Assembly: GCA_002354035.1 (NCBI GenBank)
Contig: DEKU01000020.1
Coordinates: 52,335-116,334, forward strand
Source of the DNA: Bacteroidales bacterium UBA2714
GTDB taxonomy: Bacteria > Bacteroidota > Bacteroidia > Bacteroidales > P3
Direction: 5' to 3'
Length of the DNA stretch: 64,000 nt
Position numbers and translations under genes: made by a program. Shown piece by piece: positions 51,038-59,530 of the stretch; the first letter of the stretch is position 1; every line of letters begins with the position of its first letter. Under the pieces are notes generated by a model that ran no database searches, was not told where the DNA came from, and saw only the letters and a list, made by a program, of their open reading frames with translations.

Positions 51038-53695
51038 TTAGAAGTCGAAACCGGCGCTGAGGTAAACACCCCAGGGCGAGGGCTGGTTGTAGCGTGACCA
51101 GTGGACGTTGAACAAGATGGGACCGATGAGCGATTTGTGGCCGTATTGCAGTGCAAAGGCATAGTCGGTAAGGGTGTTCAAGCGATACGCGGATGATTCC
51201 TCAGCATCGATATCGCCGGCCAATGTGCTGAATCCGGCAACGGTGAAGGAGATGTAGTCTTTGGGGGCGATTTGCCAGCGGAAATCGATATTGGCCACAA
51301 CTTCGGCATGGGAGTAGGAGAAGAAGTGGGGCATAATGTAGCCGATGTATGGAAGTTGGTTTTCGTAGAATCGTCCGGGAGTGATGCCACCGATATAGCT
51401 TTCCATCCATGAAGGGACTATGCCTTCGATGATTCTGCCTTCTAATAACTGGATGTTGGAGTGGAGCCAGAGCGAGGGCAGGATGGTGAAGGCTTTGGCA
51501 ACAGGGATGGCGGCCTTGATATGGGCATTGATGTTGTTGGATCTATAGTAAATGTGCTCGATCGTATTATACCATGCGTCAGGGTAGCAGTAGTGGTAGA
51601 TGTAATAGTCGTAACGGAAGCGGGCGTTGATGCCTTTGGTGGGGAAGTAGCTGTCGTCGGTATTGTCGTAGGTGGCTTCGAAGAAAGGGGCGACGACGAA
51701 GTGGTCCCAGTTGTTCACGGAGTCGGCACGCAGGCCGTTCCACGTTCTTCTGAGGGTGTCGGCGAAATAATAGACGGTGTCTATGATGTAGGTACCGCCT
51801 TCTTGGATGGTGTCGTATCTCTGATGCCATATATAGACGGGTTCGAAAGCGGTTTTCCGCTCGAAGGGTGAAACATAGAATTTGACACCCAACCGTATGG
51901 CACCGTGGCGCCAGGAGTGGGTTAGACTGTAGAGGTCGACGGTGTTGTACCAAGATGTCAGCGTGTTGAACCCTTCGGCGAGATTGGTCTGGGCCGAGTA
52001 CTGCTCGATGGTCTGGTAGCGGGTGTGGATGTTGAGGCCCAACGAAGGACCGTTGAGGAAAGCGTATAAGAAGTTGACGGTTGCGGATGGGTTGTTGCCG
52101 ATGACGGCCGAGAAGTCGGCTTTGAAGCCGGAGAGTTTGCGCCTGTTGAGACCGATGTTGAAGGCGGCGGAGAGCATGGTTTTGGTGTCGAACCGCAGTC
52201 CGAAACCGAACTGATGGATGGGGCCGCGCTTGCAGTGGAAGGCAAGGGTGAAGGGCTCCTTGTCGCCGTAGAGGCTGTAGGACACTTGGTCGAAGAGACC
52301 TGAGCCGTACATGAGGGCAAGCTCTTCCTCGATGTCGTCGCTGCTGTAGGCATGGCCTTTTTGAATACTGCAGTTTTTCTCGAAGTAGGAGACGATGTCG
52401 GGTTTAATGCCTTCGTAGACGACGTTGCCGATAACCACTTTGCGGTTGTGGATATTGATGCCGGGGGTGTTGTTGAGCGGACGGGTTTGGGTGGCTCCGA
52501 CCTTCTGCAGGATGGTCTCAAGCCCCTCGGCCTGGCTCTGTGCGGCGACATAGCCGCGGTGGAGGCATTCGGCGATGGAGGCGGAGTCGAAACTCATCAT
52601 GTTCATGCCCGACATGTCGGGGTGGATGTAGACGTCGGCCAAGGGGAGGTTGTTGTCGAAGGCGTCTTTGCCCATCAGCGAGATGCACTGCATGAGGAGG
52701 TTGGCCATTCCGCTGATTTCGGAATAGGTGCGGGGCTGACTGAGGTCAACGCCGATGATGTAGTCGGCTCCCATGGCGCGTGCCATATCGGTGGGGAAGT
52801 TGTTGCGGGTGCCGCCGTCGATGTAGATGCGTCCATCCTGACGGACGGGCGTGAAGAAGAAGGGGATGGACATGGTGGAGCGCATGGCATCGGCCAGGTG
52901 GCCGTGGGTCCAGTATTTGGCTTTCATCGTGACTAAGTCGGTGGCCACGCAGCAGTAGGGGATGGGCAGGTCGCAGAAGTCCATCGAGTCCTGGTAGCCC
53001 ACCGTGAGGCTGTTGATGGTGTTGTTGACATTGTAGCCGTAGATGTAGCCGTCGGGGAGGTTGGAGATGAGGTTGGCGGTGTATGACTGTCCCATCTCGG
53101 AGGAGGTGAGGGGATTGGCGGTTTCGTTGGCTTTGCGGGTGATATAGTCTTCGCGTTGCCGGCGTTCCCACTCTTCGCTCTCGTAGCGGAAGGGGGAGCG
53201 GATGAAGTAGGTCTCGTTGTATTTGCGTCGCATGTACGACATCTTGTTGACGGGCACCTGGTCGCTGAGCATCACGCCCCAGTTGGTGGAGGTGAGGATG
53301 GTGTCGATGGCTTTGCTGGAGTAGCCCATGGCAACCAGGCCACCTACAAGACCGCCCATGCTGGTGCCGAGCACCATGTCGATGGGGATGCCCAACTCTT
53401 CGATATACTCGAGGGCACCCACATGGGCTGCCCCCTTGGCACCTCCGCCGGCCAGCACCAGGGCCACGGTGGGACGGTGGCGGCGGATGGAGTCCATGCG
53501 GAGGCGCATTTTGACAATGGCGACGGAGTCGGCGGATGGGTCGATGCTGGGTGTGGCAAGGTGGCGGACCAGCATGGAGGCTTCCTGCTTAATCTTGGAG
53601 AGGTTTTTGGACTGTTTGGCTGGCCGGCTCTGGGCCATGAGGCCGGAGGCACTCAGCACGAGGATGACCAGTATGGCGACGGCGTTTTTCATCAT
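51038..53695 (-). CDS. Patatin phospholipase fused to POTRA and outer-membrane barrel
   Basis: 885 residues from the ATG at 53695; the longer frame to 53809 has no signal and overlaps the upstream gene. Signal peptide about 1-22, then a patatin domain: oxyanion GGGAKGAAH (83-91), nucleophile Ser112 in GTSMG, catalytic Asp293 in IDGGTRNNF. Then a POTRA-like segment (about 430-510; VVIGNVVYEGIKPDIVSYF) and a C-terminal barrel of about 16 strands ending GVYLSAGFDF with terminal Phe. This is the layout of type Vd (PlpD-like) patatin autotransporters. Probably cleaves phospholipids at the cell surface or periplasm. The endonuclease-like gene lies 17 bp upstream. Confidence 0.88.
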   Translation of the reverse strand: MMKNAVAILVILVLSASGLMAQSRPAKQSKNLSKIKQEASMLVRHLATPSIDPSADSVAIVKMRLRMDSIRRHRPTVALVLAGGGAKGAAHVGALEYIEELGIPIDMVLGTSMGGLVGGLVAMGYSSKAIDTILTSTNWGVMLSDQVPVNKMSYMRRKYNETYFIRSPFRYESEEWERRQREDYITRKANETANPLTSSEMGQSYTANLISNLPDGYIYGYNVNNTINSLTVGYQDSMDFCDLPIPYCCVATDLVTMKAKYWTHGHLADAMRSTMSIPFFFTPVRQDGRIYIDGGTRNNFPTDMARAMGADYIIGVDLSQPRTYSEISGMANLLMQCISLMGKDAFDNNLPLADVYIHPDMSGMNMMSFDSASIAECLHRGYVAAQSQAEGLETILQKVGATQTRPLNNTPGINIHNRKVVIGNVVYEGIKPDIVSYFEKNCSIQKGHAYSSDDIEEELALMYGSGLFDQVSYSLYGDKEPFTLAFHCKRGPIHQFGFGLRFDTKTMLSAAFNIGLNRRKLSGFKADFSAVIGNNPSATVNFLYAFLNGPSLGLNIHTRYQTIEQYSAQTNLAEGFNTLTSWYNTVDLYSLTHSWRHGAIRLGVKFYVSPFERKTAFEPVYIWHQRYDTIQEGGTYIIDTVYYFADTLRRTWNGLRADSVNNWDHFVVAPFFEATYDNTDDSYFPTKGINARFRYDYYIYHYCYPDAWYNTIEHIYYRSNNINAHIKAAIPVAKAFTILPSLWLHSNIQLLEGRIIEGIVPSWMESYIGGITPGRFYENQLPYIGYIMPHFFSYSHAEVVANIDFRWQIAPKDYISFTVAGFSTLAGDIDAEESSAYRLNTLTDYAFALQYGHKSLIGPILFNVHWSRYNQPSPWGVYLSAGFDF

Positions 53696-53712
53696 AATGG
53701 CGAGGGGTTTGA

Positions 53713-54555
53713 TTAGAAACTGAGGACGGTGACCACGGGATAGTGGTCGGAGATGTAGGGCACACCATAGTCGTCGGTGAGGGTGCGGAAGGATTTGACT
53801 TTGCTCCATCCGCGGACGAAGAAGTGGTCAATCTGGGCCGGAGTGCCTTTGCCGAAGGCGTTGTAGGTGGTGGCACTGTCGGAGATCTCGGCCAGGTCGC
53901 GTGCCGAAGTGAGGTCGTGCATTTCCATGGGGTCGAAGATTTTGTCCTGCAAGGAGGAGTTCATGTCGCCACCCATCACGCAGGGAACGTGGTAGGGCAG
54001 GGCCAGAGTGCAGAGCAGTTTGACAGAACTCTTCCGGGCCAAGGAGCCTACGTGGTCGAGGTGGGTGTTGAAGTAAACGAAGAGGCTGTCGGTCAGTTTG
54101 TCGCGGAAAAGGCCGACGGTGACGGTGCGGCGGCATGCGGCGTCCCATCCAAGGCTGACGGTTCTGGGGGTGTTGCTCAGCCAGTAGGTCTTTTGTTCGA
54201 GCAGTTCGAGGCGGTCGGTGCGGTAGAAGATGCACATGATTTCGCCCTCGCGGCGGCCGTCGTCGCGTCCCACGCCGAAGCTTTTGTATTCCCCGGCCAG
54301 GGCGCTGTCGAGATAGTCGAGCTGGTGGGGCAGCACTTCTTGCATGCCGATGGCGTCGGGGGCCTCCTTTCGAATCATTTCTACGACGGCTTCTTTGCGG
54401 TGCGACCAGGCATTTTCGCCGTCCTCACGCTCGGCCCATTCGCTGCCGTTGCGGATGTTGAACGACATGAATTTGAGGTCGTGGTTTTTGTCGGTGAGTT
54501 GGGAGCTACCCATTGCAAGGGTTGCAATCAGTAAGATGATACTTATTTTTTTCAT
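53713..54555 (-). CDS. Endonuclease/exonuclease/phosphatase family protein, secreted
   Basis: 280 residues. Signal peptide about 1-19. EEP motifs in order: FMSFNIRNGSEW, IGMQEVLPHQLDYL (catalytic Glu), FVYFNTHLDHVG (His/Asp), MGGDMNSS (Asp/Asn), AQIDHFFVRG and SDHYPVV (C-terminal Asp/His). Hydrolyses phosphodiesters; secreted members often act on nucleic acids, sphingomyelin or inositol phosphates, so the substrate is open. Stop is 17 bp before the patatin gene: probable operon. A TATTTTTG -7 box lies at 54580-54587. Confidence 0.9.
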   Translation of the reverse strand: MKKISIILLIATLAMGSSQLTDKNHDLKFMSFNIRNGSEWAEREDGENAWSHRKEAVVEMIRKEAPDAIGMQEVLPHQLDYLDSALAGEYKSFGVGRDDGRREGEIMCIFYRTDRLELLEQKTYWLSNTPRTVSLGWDAACRRTVTVGLFRDKLTDSLFVYFNTHLDHVGSLARKSSVKLLCTLALPYHVPCVMGGDMNSSLQDKIFDPMEMHDLTSARDLAEISDSATTYNAFGKGTPAQIDHFFVRGWSKVKSFRTLTDDYGVPYISDHYPVVTVLSF

Positions 54556-54579
54556 GGGTGTTGGGTTTTATTTCGACTG

Positions 54580-54587
54580 CAAAAATA
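54580..54587 (-). promoter_or_regulatory. Probable -7 box for the endonuclease-patatin operon
   Basis: TATTTTTG on the minus strand, full match to TAnnTTTG, about 25 bp before the ATG at 54555. Confidence 0.5.
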
Positions 54588-54654
54588 CGAAAAAGTGCTG
54601 AATTATCGGTTTTTTGTGTCTCGGTATTTGCAAAAGGATGCTTTTCAGGGATGC

Positions 54655-54698
54655 AAAAAAGGCAGAGACAGTCGGTTGTGGGAGTGACGGTCTCTGCC
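54655..54698 (-). terminator. Intrinsic terminator after the thioredoxin-like gene
   Basis: On the minus strand: GGCAGAGAC stem (54690-54698) with GTCTCTGCC (54661-54669) and then TTTTTT (54655-54660). It ends the operon that begins at carbamate kinase or AspT. Confidence 0.75.
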
Positions 54699-54723
54699 CG
54701 AAAGTTGTTATTGCAGGGATGTG

Positions 54724-55269
54724 CTACTTGATGGTGTTGATGGCTTCGAGGGTCCAGTTTTGGAAGAACTCCATGACTCGTTTGGTGTTGTAGGACTTTT
54801 CCTCCTCGAGGTAGGAGCTGTTCTGGATGTGGAGCACACGGCCTTCGTGGTCGAGGATTACAAGGACGGGATAGCCAAAACGTCCGGGGTTACCCAGCCG
54901 TTTCAGGGCTTCGATGTTCTTGTTTTCCTTAGAGGTGTTGACATGGATGTAGACAAAGTGTTTGTCCACCAGCTCGGCAATATCCTTGTTGTCATGGATG
55001 AACTGGTTGAACTTCAAGCACCAGGGGCACCAGTTGCCGCCCACTTGGCACATCACCAGACGGTTCGAGGCACGGGCTTCTTCCAGTGCTTTCTCTATCT
55101 GCTCCATGGCGTCGATCTTCTCGTCGTAAGGCTTCGTCATGTCGCGCCGTTCTTTCATCTCCTTTTTCCCGGTGTTCATCTTGGGAGCATTCTTGGAGGT
55201 GGTAAGGGTCTGGGCGCTTAGGGGCAGAGCCAGGCACATGATTGCGATAGCGATGATTATTCGTTTCAT
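54724..55269 (-). CDS. Thioredoxin-like protein, secreted
   Basis: 181 residues from the ATG at 55269 (frame open to 55296). Signal peptide MKRIIIAIAIMCLALPLSAQ. Contains a VGGNWCPWCLKF active-site pair (C-P-W-C type) and VDKHFVYIHVNTSKENKN, then RFGYPVLVILDHEGRVLH: a DUF255/thioredoxin_7-like fold of the periplasm. Probable role in disulfide reduction or isomerisation. The end 'NWTLEAINTIK' is short of extensions. It follows the AspT-like gene by 33 bp. Confidence 0.87.
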   Translation of the reverse strand: MKRIIIAIAIMCLALPLSAQTLTTSKNAPKMNTGKKEMKERRDMTKPYDEKIDAMEQIEKALEEARASNRLVMCQVGGNWCPWCLKFNQFIHDNKDIAELVDKHFVYIHVNTSKENKNIEALKRLGNPGRFGYPVLVILDHEGRVLHIQNSSYLEEEKSYNTKRVMEFFQNWTLEAINTIK

Positions 55270-55302
55270 TGTTTTAAGGATTTTGATGTGATACATACTT
55301 GT

Positions 55303-56487
55303 TTAAACGGCCATAAGCACCAAGAGCTGCGCCGTGAAAATGCGCAGGAACATGGTGAGGGGATAAACGGTGGCATAGCCCATATTGGGCAGTTTGCATC
55401 CCTCAGGGGCAATGTTGTTGGCAAAAGCCAGCGTGGGAGGGTCGGTGTGGGCTCCGCCGATAAAGCCGATGAGGGTCCAATAGTTGAGGTGCAGCACCCA
55501 GCGGCCAAACAGGGTGACCAGAATGGGGGGCACCATGGTGATGATGACGCCGTAGACCACCCACATGTAGTGTACCTGCACGGTCTCCACAAACTTCTCG
55601 CCAGCTCCGAGGCCCACGCCTGCCAGGAAGAGGGCTATGCCCACTTCGCGCAGCATGTGCACGCCTTGGCCTTCGGTGAAGTCGGTGCTGAACCAGCCTT
55701 TCTTCACGCCCAGCCAGCCGCCAATCAGGGCCACCACCAGCGGGCCTCCGGCCAGTCCCAGTTTCACCGGGGCTTTCATGCCCACGGGAATGGGGATGGA
55801 GCCGAGCAGGATGCCCAGGGCGATGATGACGAACACGGGGATGAGCAGGATGCCACCTTTGCCCTTCTTGGGGGCCGATTCAGTGGCTGCAGGAGCGTCG
55901 GCGGTGGAAGGCTCTTTCTGGAGGTCCACACGGCAAATCCAGCGCAGCAGCAGACAGGAGACGATCATGCCCACCACAGCCAGCGGATAGGCCACGGCAT
56001 AGCCCGCTGCCAGCCGTCCGGAAGCCCCCTCGATGCCGAGGTCGCCCACAGCCTGCTGTGCGGCGGAGAGACCGGGAGTGTTGGTGATGGCTCCGGTGTA
56101 GACGCCGGCCATGTCGGTCAGCTCCTCGTTGGCCAGATTGGCTATCACCACAGTGATGCCGACACCCAGCGCCACGTTCACCACCGCCATCAGGTTCATG
56201 GCCAGTCCGCCTTTCTTAAACGAGCGGAAGAATCCGGGTCCCACTTGCAGTCCCACGGCTGTGACGAACAGTATCAGGCCGAATTCCTTGATGATATGCA
56301 GCATGTCGTGGTTGCATGCCACACCGATTGCGCTCAGCCCAATGCCCACAAAAAGCACCCACGTGATGCCCAGGGTGATGCCCTTCACTTTGATTTTGCC
56401 CAGCAGCAATCCTGCAAAAATAGAAACGGCAAGCATCAGCACCGTTGTCCCTACGCCGCCGTTGGTAAGTAAATTAGTGAACCACAT
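55303..56487 (-). CDS. AspT/YidE-type transporter lacking RCK (TrkA-C) domains
   Basis: 394 residues from the ATG at 56487 (frame open to 56553). Two Asp-Al_Ex halves: N-terminal VLMLAVSIFAGLLLGKIKVKGITLG ... GVYTGAITNTPGLSAAQ, and C-terminal LAGGPLVVALIGGWLGVKKGW ... YWTLIGFIGGAHTDPPTLAFAN (the T-x-P-AL / T-P-P-LAF loops). The halves are joined by a short charged linker (about 195-220; KEPSTADAPAATESAPKKGK) where full-length YidE/AspT proteins carry two TrkA-C domains. It may exchange amino acids such as citrulline/ornithine or aspartate, given its position next to the arginine-type genes; unproven. Confidence 0.83.
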   Translation of the reverse strand: MWFTNLLTNGGVGTTVLMLAVSIFAGLLLGKIKVKGITLGITWVLFVGIGLSAIGVACNHDMLHIIKEFGLILFVTAVGLQVGPGFFRSFKKGGLAMNLMAVVNVALGVGITVVIANLANEELTDMAGVYTGAITNTPGLSAAQQAVGDLGIEGASGRLAAGYAVAYPLAVVGMIVSCLLLRWICRVDLQKEPSTADAPAATESAPKKGKGGILLIPVFVIIALGILLGSIPIPVGMKAPVKLGLAGGPLVVALIGGWLGVKKGWFSTDFTEGQGVHMLREVGIALFLAGVGLGAGEKFVETVQVHYMWVVYGVIITMVPPILVTLFGRWVLHLNYWTLIGFIGGAHTDPPTLAFANNIAPEGCKLPNMGYATVYPLTMFLRIFTAQLLVLMAV

Positions 56488-56522
56488 AGTTTTCGAAGTA
56501 TGAATGTAGTTAAACAAAAGGA

Positions 56523-56572
56523 AAAAACTAAAAACCAAAAGAGGACGATGCAACTTTCAGTTTTTAGTTTTT
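56523..56572 (-). terminator. Terminator-like inverted repeat after argF
   Basis: 13-bp perfect arms AAAAACTAAAAAC and GTTTTTAGTTTTT around a 24-nt loop, 15 bp after the argF stop on the minus strand. It may end or lessen transcription into the AspT gene. Confidence 0.55.
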
Positions 56573-56587
56573 ACCTGTTACAATATC

Positions 56588-57589
56588 TTAGTCGCCAAGT
56601 GTTGCAACCATGACGGCCTTAATGGTGTGCATGCGGTTCTCAGCCTCGTCGAACACGATGCTGTTCTCGCTCTCGAAGACCTCTTCGGTCACCTCGATGC
56701 CGTCCAGGCCGAACTGCTTGTTCACATCGCGTCCCACCTGGGTCTCCAGGTTGTGGTAAGCGGGCAGACAGTGCATGAATTTGCATTTGGGGTTGCCGGT
56801 GTTCTTCATCATCTGGGCGTTCACCTGATAGGGCATCAGCATGTCGATACGCTCTTTCCACACCTCGGCGGGCTCGCCCATGCTCACCCACACGTCGGTA
56901 TAGATGAAGTCGCAACCCTCAACACCCTTCACGGGGTCGTCGGTCACGGTCACCTTGGCGCCGGTCTCCTTGGCAATCTCCTGGCATTTCTCCACCAGCC
57001 AGGCTTCGGGCTGAAGTTTCTTGGGAGCGATGATGCGCACATCCATGCCCATCTTGGCACCACCCACCATCAGGCTGTTGCCCATGTTGAAACGGGCGTC
57101 GCCCACGTAGGCGAAAGTCACCTGGCTCAGGGGCTTGTCAACATGCTCCTGCATGGTGAGGAAGTCGGCCAGAATCTGTGTGGGGTGGCTCTCGTTGGTC
57201 AAGCCGTTCCACACGGGCACACCAGCGTATTTGGCCAGCTCCTCTACGGTCTCCTGCTTGAAGCCGCGGTACTCGATGCCGTCGAACATGCGACCCAGCA
57301 CGCGAGCCGTGTCCTTCATGCTCTCCTTCACGCCGATCTGGCTGCCGGTGGGACCCAGATAAGTCACGTGGGCACCCTGGTCCTTGGCGCCAACCTCGAA
57401 GGCGCAACGTGTGCGGGTGGAGGTCTTCTCGAAAATCAGGGCGATGTTCTTGCCCGTCAGCGTGGGCTGCTCGGTGCCGGTATACTTGGCGCGTTTCAGG
57501 TCGCGGGCCAGATCCAGCAGATAGTTAAGTTCCTTGGGGCTGAAGTCTAAAATCTTCAGAAAATTGCGGTTTCTTAAATTGTAAGCCAT
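56588..57589 (-). CDS. argF: Ornithine carbamoyltransferase
   Basis: 333 residues from the ATG at 57589 (the frame extends to 57793, antisense to nothing recognisable). Carbamoyl-phosphate loop STRTRCAFE (57-65), GPTGSQIGVKES, DARFNMGNS, the ornithine loop with YTDVWVSMGEP, HCLPAYH, and a final FDEAENRMHTIKAVMVATLG. These are OTC features. At this length and next to carbamate kinase, the catabolic direction (citrulline to carbamoyl phosphate and ornithine) is likely. No arginine deiminase is in the window. Confidence 0.93.
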   Translation of the reverse strand: MAYNLRNRNFLKILDFSPKELNYLLDLARDLKRAKYTGTEQPTLTGKNIALIFEKTSTRTRCAFEVGAKDQGAHVTYLGPTGSQIGVKESMKDTARVLGRMFDGIEYRGFKQETVEELAKYAGVPVWNGLTNESHPTQILADFLTMQEHVDKPLSQVTFAYVGDARFNMGNSLMVGGAKMGMDVRIIAPKKLQPEAWLVEKCQEIAKETGAKVTVTDDPVKGVEGCDFIYTDVWVSMGEPAEVWKERIDMLMPYQVNAQMMKNTGNPKCKFMHCLPAYHNLETQVGRDVNKQFGLDGIEVTEEVFESENSIVFDEAENRMHTIKAVMVATLGD

Positions 57590-57618
57590 TGTATTTATGT
57601 ATTTAAATTGTAATTGCT

Positions 57619-58014
57619 CTATTGTTTGTCGCGGCGAAGGAAGTAGAACAGCCATATCAGCCCTGTCAGCAGCAGCGAGCCACCGCCTATGGCCAGCACC
57701 ATCTTGCCGCCGGGCCAGCGCTGCAACACAAACAGCAGCCCTATCAGCGCAGCGGCCAGGCTGTAGCCCGTAAGGGTCATCCCGAAGTTCCATATCTGCG
57801 CCATGGGGGTGTCGGGCTTAGCCGGGAACAGCTTGCCCAGGTAGAAAGCCACGATGGCCAGCGTGCCGAAGCCCGTGGTGAGCAAAGCATCGTTATAGTG
57901 CACGCCCGCCAGTTTCAGCACCAGCGCCACCAGCACCAGCGCACCACCCATCACCGCCACCATCTTCATAAAGCGGCGCAGCCGGGCCGAAAATGTCTGA
58001 GGGTCTTTGTCCAT
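57619..58014 (-). CDS. Small four-helix membrane protein
   Basis: 131 residues. Hydrophobic segments about 19-36, 43-62, 76-95 and 104-124, with short charged loops and an ending LRRDKQ. The first helix pair (MVAVMGGALVLVALVLKLAGVHY) somewhat resembles GldL-type membrane proteins but without the catalytic-type Glu pattern, so I do not name it. It lies 22 bp after carbamate kinase and 29 bp before argF, so it belongs to the citrulline operon. Confidence 0.6.
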   Translation of the reverse strand: MDKDPQTFSARLRRFMKMVAVMGGALVLVALVLKLAGVHYNDALLTTGFGTLAIVAFYLGKLFPAKPDTPMAQIWNFGMTLTGYSLAAALIGLLFVLQRWPGGKMVLAIGGGSLLLTGLIWLFYFLRRDKQ

Positions 58015-58036
58015 TACTTCTTTGCCGTTGCTTGGT

Positions 58037-58972
58037 TTATCGCACTATGCGTGTGCCGCAGTTGGGGTTGTCCAGCTGGCCCGCCTCGGTGATGATGCAC
58101 TCCTTGCCGCCGTTCTCCACAAACATGATGGCGGCGCGGATTTTCGGTGCCATGCTGCCTTCGGCAAAATGGCCAGCCTCCAGATACTCCTTGGCCTCGG
58201 CCACGGTGATCGTGTCCAGTGCCTTCTCGTTCTCCTTGCGGAAATTGATATACACCTTGGGCACATCCGTCAGGATGTAGAACTCGTCGGCGCCGATCTG
58301 CACTGCGCACAGGGCGCTGGCCAGGTCCTTGTCGATCACGGCCTCCACACCTCTCACATAGTCGCTCTCCTCCACCACCGGGATGCCGCCGCCGCCAACT
58401 GTCACCACAATGTGGCCGGCTTTGGCCAGCTCCTGCACCACCTTGATGTTGTTGATGCGGGTCGGTTTGGGCGAAGCCACCACCTTGCGCCAGCCGCGTC
58501 CCTTCGGGTCCTCCTTATACACGGCACCCGTCGTCTTGGCCAGATCGTCGGCTTGCTCCTTGGTGTAGTAGGGGCCCACAGGTTTGGTGGGGTTCTGGAA
58601 CATCGGGTCGAACTTATTCACGGCCACCTGTGTCACCAGCGTCACCACATCGCGCTGAATGTCGTGGCGCGCCATCACATTGCGCAGCCCCATCTCAATC
58701 AGGTAAGCTATCGAACCCTGCGTCTCGGCCACACAGAAATCCATCGGCATGGCCTCAATACCGGCGCGCTTGCCCTCCTCGTGCTGCAACATCACATTGC
58801 CCACCTGAGGACCATTGCCATGGCCAATCACTATATTGTAGTTCCGTTTCAGCAGGTTGCACAGCGACTCGCAAGTCTGTTCCACATTTGCTATTTGTTC
58901 CTGATAAGTGCCCTTCTGGCCGCTGCGCAGCAGCGCATTGCCGCCGAAAGCCACCACAGCAAGTTTCTTCAT
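58037..58972 (-). CDS. arcC: Carbamate kinase
   Basis: 311 residues. Moves phosphate from carbamoyl phosphate to ADP, making ATP plus carbamate. Motifs: VVAFGGNALL at the start, IGHGNGPQVGN, MPMDFCVAETQGSIAYLI, QVAVNKFDPMFQNPTKPVGP, VVASPKPTRI, VVTVGGGGIPVV, IDKDLASALCA, LTDVPKVYINF and HFAEGSMAPKIRAAI: a full carbamate kinase. First gene of the operon; a TAAATTTG -7 box is at 59036-59043. Confidence 0.96.
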   Translation of the reverse strand: MKKLAVVAFGGNALLRSGQKGTYQEQIANVEQTCESLCNLLKRNYNIVIGHGNGPQVGNVMLQHEEGKRAGIEAMPMDFCVAETQGSIAYLIEMGLRNVMARHDIQRDVVTLVTQVAVNKFDPMFQNPTKPVGPYYTKEQADDLAKTTGAVYKEDPKGRGWRKVVASPKPTRINNIKVVQELAKAGHIVVTVGGGGIPVVEESDYVRGVEAVIDKDLASALCAVQIGADEFYILTDVPKVYINFRKENEKALDTITVAEAKEYLEAGHFAEGSMAPKIRAAIMFVENGGKECIITEAGQLDNPNCGTRIVR

Positions 58973-59035
58973 TTTCTATGTATCTTGTTAGTTACTATAT
59001 TATTATATATTTCAGACGCAGGGCGTTTGAAAGTG

Positions 59036-59043
59036 CAAATTTA
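59036..59043 (-). promoter_or_regulatory. Probable -7 box of the carbamate kinase operon
   Basis: TAAATTTG on the minus strand, full TAnnTTTG match, about 64 bp before the ATG at 58972. Confidence 0.5.
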
Positions 59044-59106
59044 CACTTTTTTTTTGAATAAACAGAACCCTGTCACATTTATGCCTTCAAGGGCCGCGCG
59101 CCACCC

Positions 59107-59250
59107 CTGCCGAAAGGGCTCCGCACGGCTTTCGCGCAGCGGGATGGAAGCACGAAACCCCGGCCTGCTGGCCGGGGCTTCGTCCGAGGGTGCGGCGCAC
59201 GCCATGCGTGCCTCCGCGGCAGTCTACCAGTTGAAGTTTCGAGTCAACCG
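59107..59250. other. GC-rich four-hairpin element
   Basis: Hairpin 1: CTGC-CGAAAG / CTTTCG-C-GCAG (59107-59139). Hairpin 2: ACGAA-a-CCCCGGCC / GGCCGGGG-c-TTCGT (59152-59183). Hairpin 3: GCGG-c-GCACGC / GCGTGC-ct-CCGC (59192-59217). Hairpin 4: GTTGA / TCAAC around a 9-nt loop (about 59232-59250). Could be a structured RNA or a dispersed REP-like element; I do not recognise the family. Confidence 0.5.
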
Positions 59251-59354
59251 CACAGGCATTCTACTCCATATATGATGAGGACTATTGGTCAAGACACTAA
59301 ACATCAAATAAGAATATGCATAAGTCCATATGCAGACAATTGAAATAATAGTCG

Positions 59355-59530
59355 TAACTTTGCACAGCCAAACAGTCAGGGCTGCGACAGCTTTAGGCCA
59401 TCGTCACCTTAAAAGTCGGACGGGGCATCGAGCCCCGCCTCGACTTTGCCAAACAATCAGGGATGGCTCTGCATTATCCATTGTCACTACCCCTGTCAAG
59501 CGATTCAGTACGGCAGCAGTTTTTTTGACA
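59355..59530 (+). ncRNA. Possible small RNA with a strong stem
   Basis: A TAACTTTG -7 box (59355-59362), a strong hairpin AAAGTCG-ga-CGGGGC / GCCCCG-cct-CGACTTT (59412-59447), and a T-run at 59520-59526. The T-run has no clear stem just before it, so the end is uncertain. Confidence 0.35.

Noticed and set aside
59220..59260. tRNA-like T-arm (GTTGA...TTCGAG...TCAAC)
   Set aside because: No acceptor, D or anticodon arms can be folded around it.
58007..59275. 422-codon open frame on the plus strand
   Set aside because: Runs antisense through carbamate kinase into the intergenic region; no recognisable motif, composition typical of a shadow.
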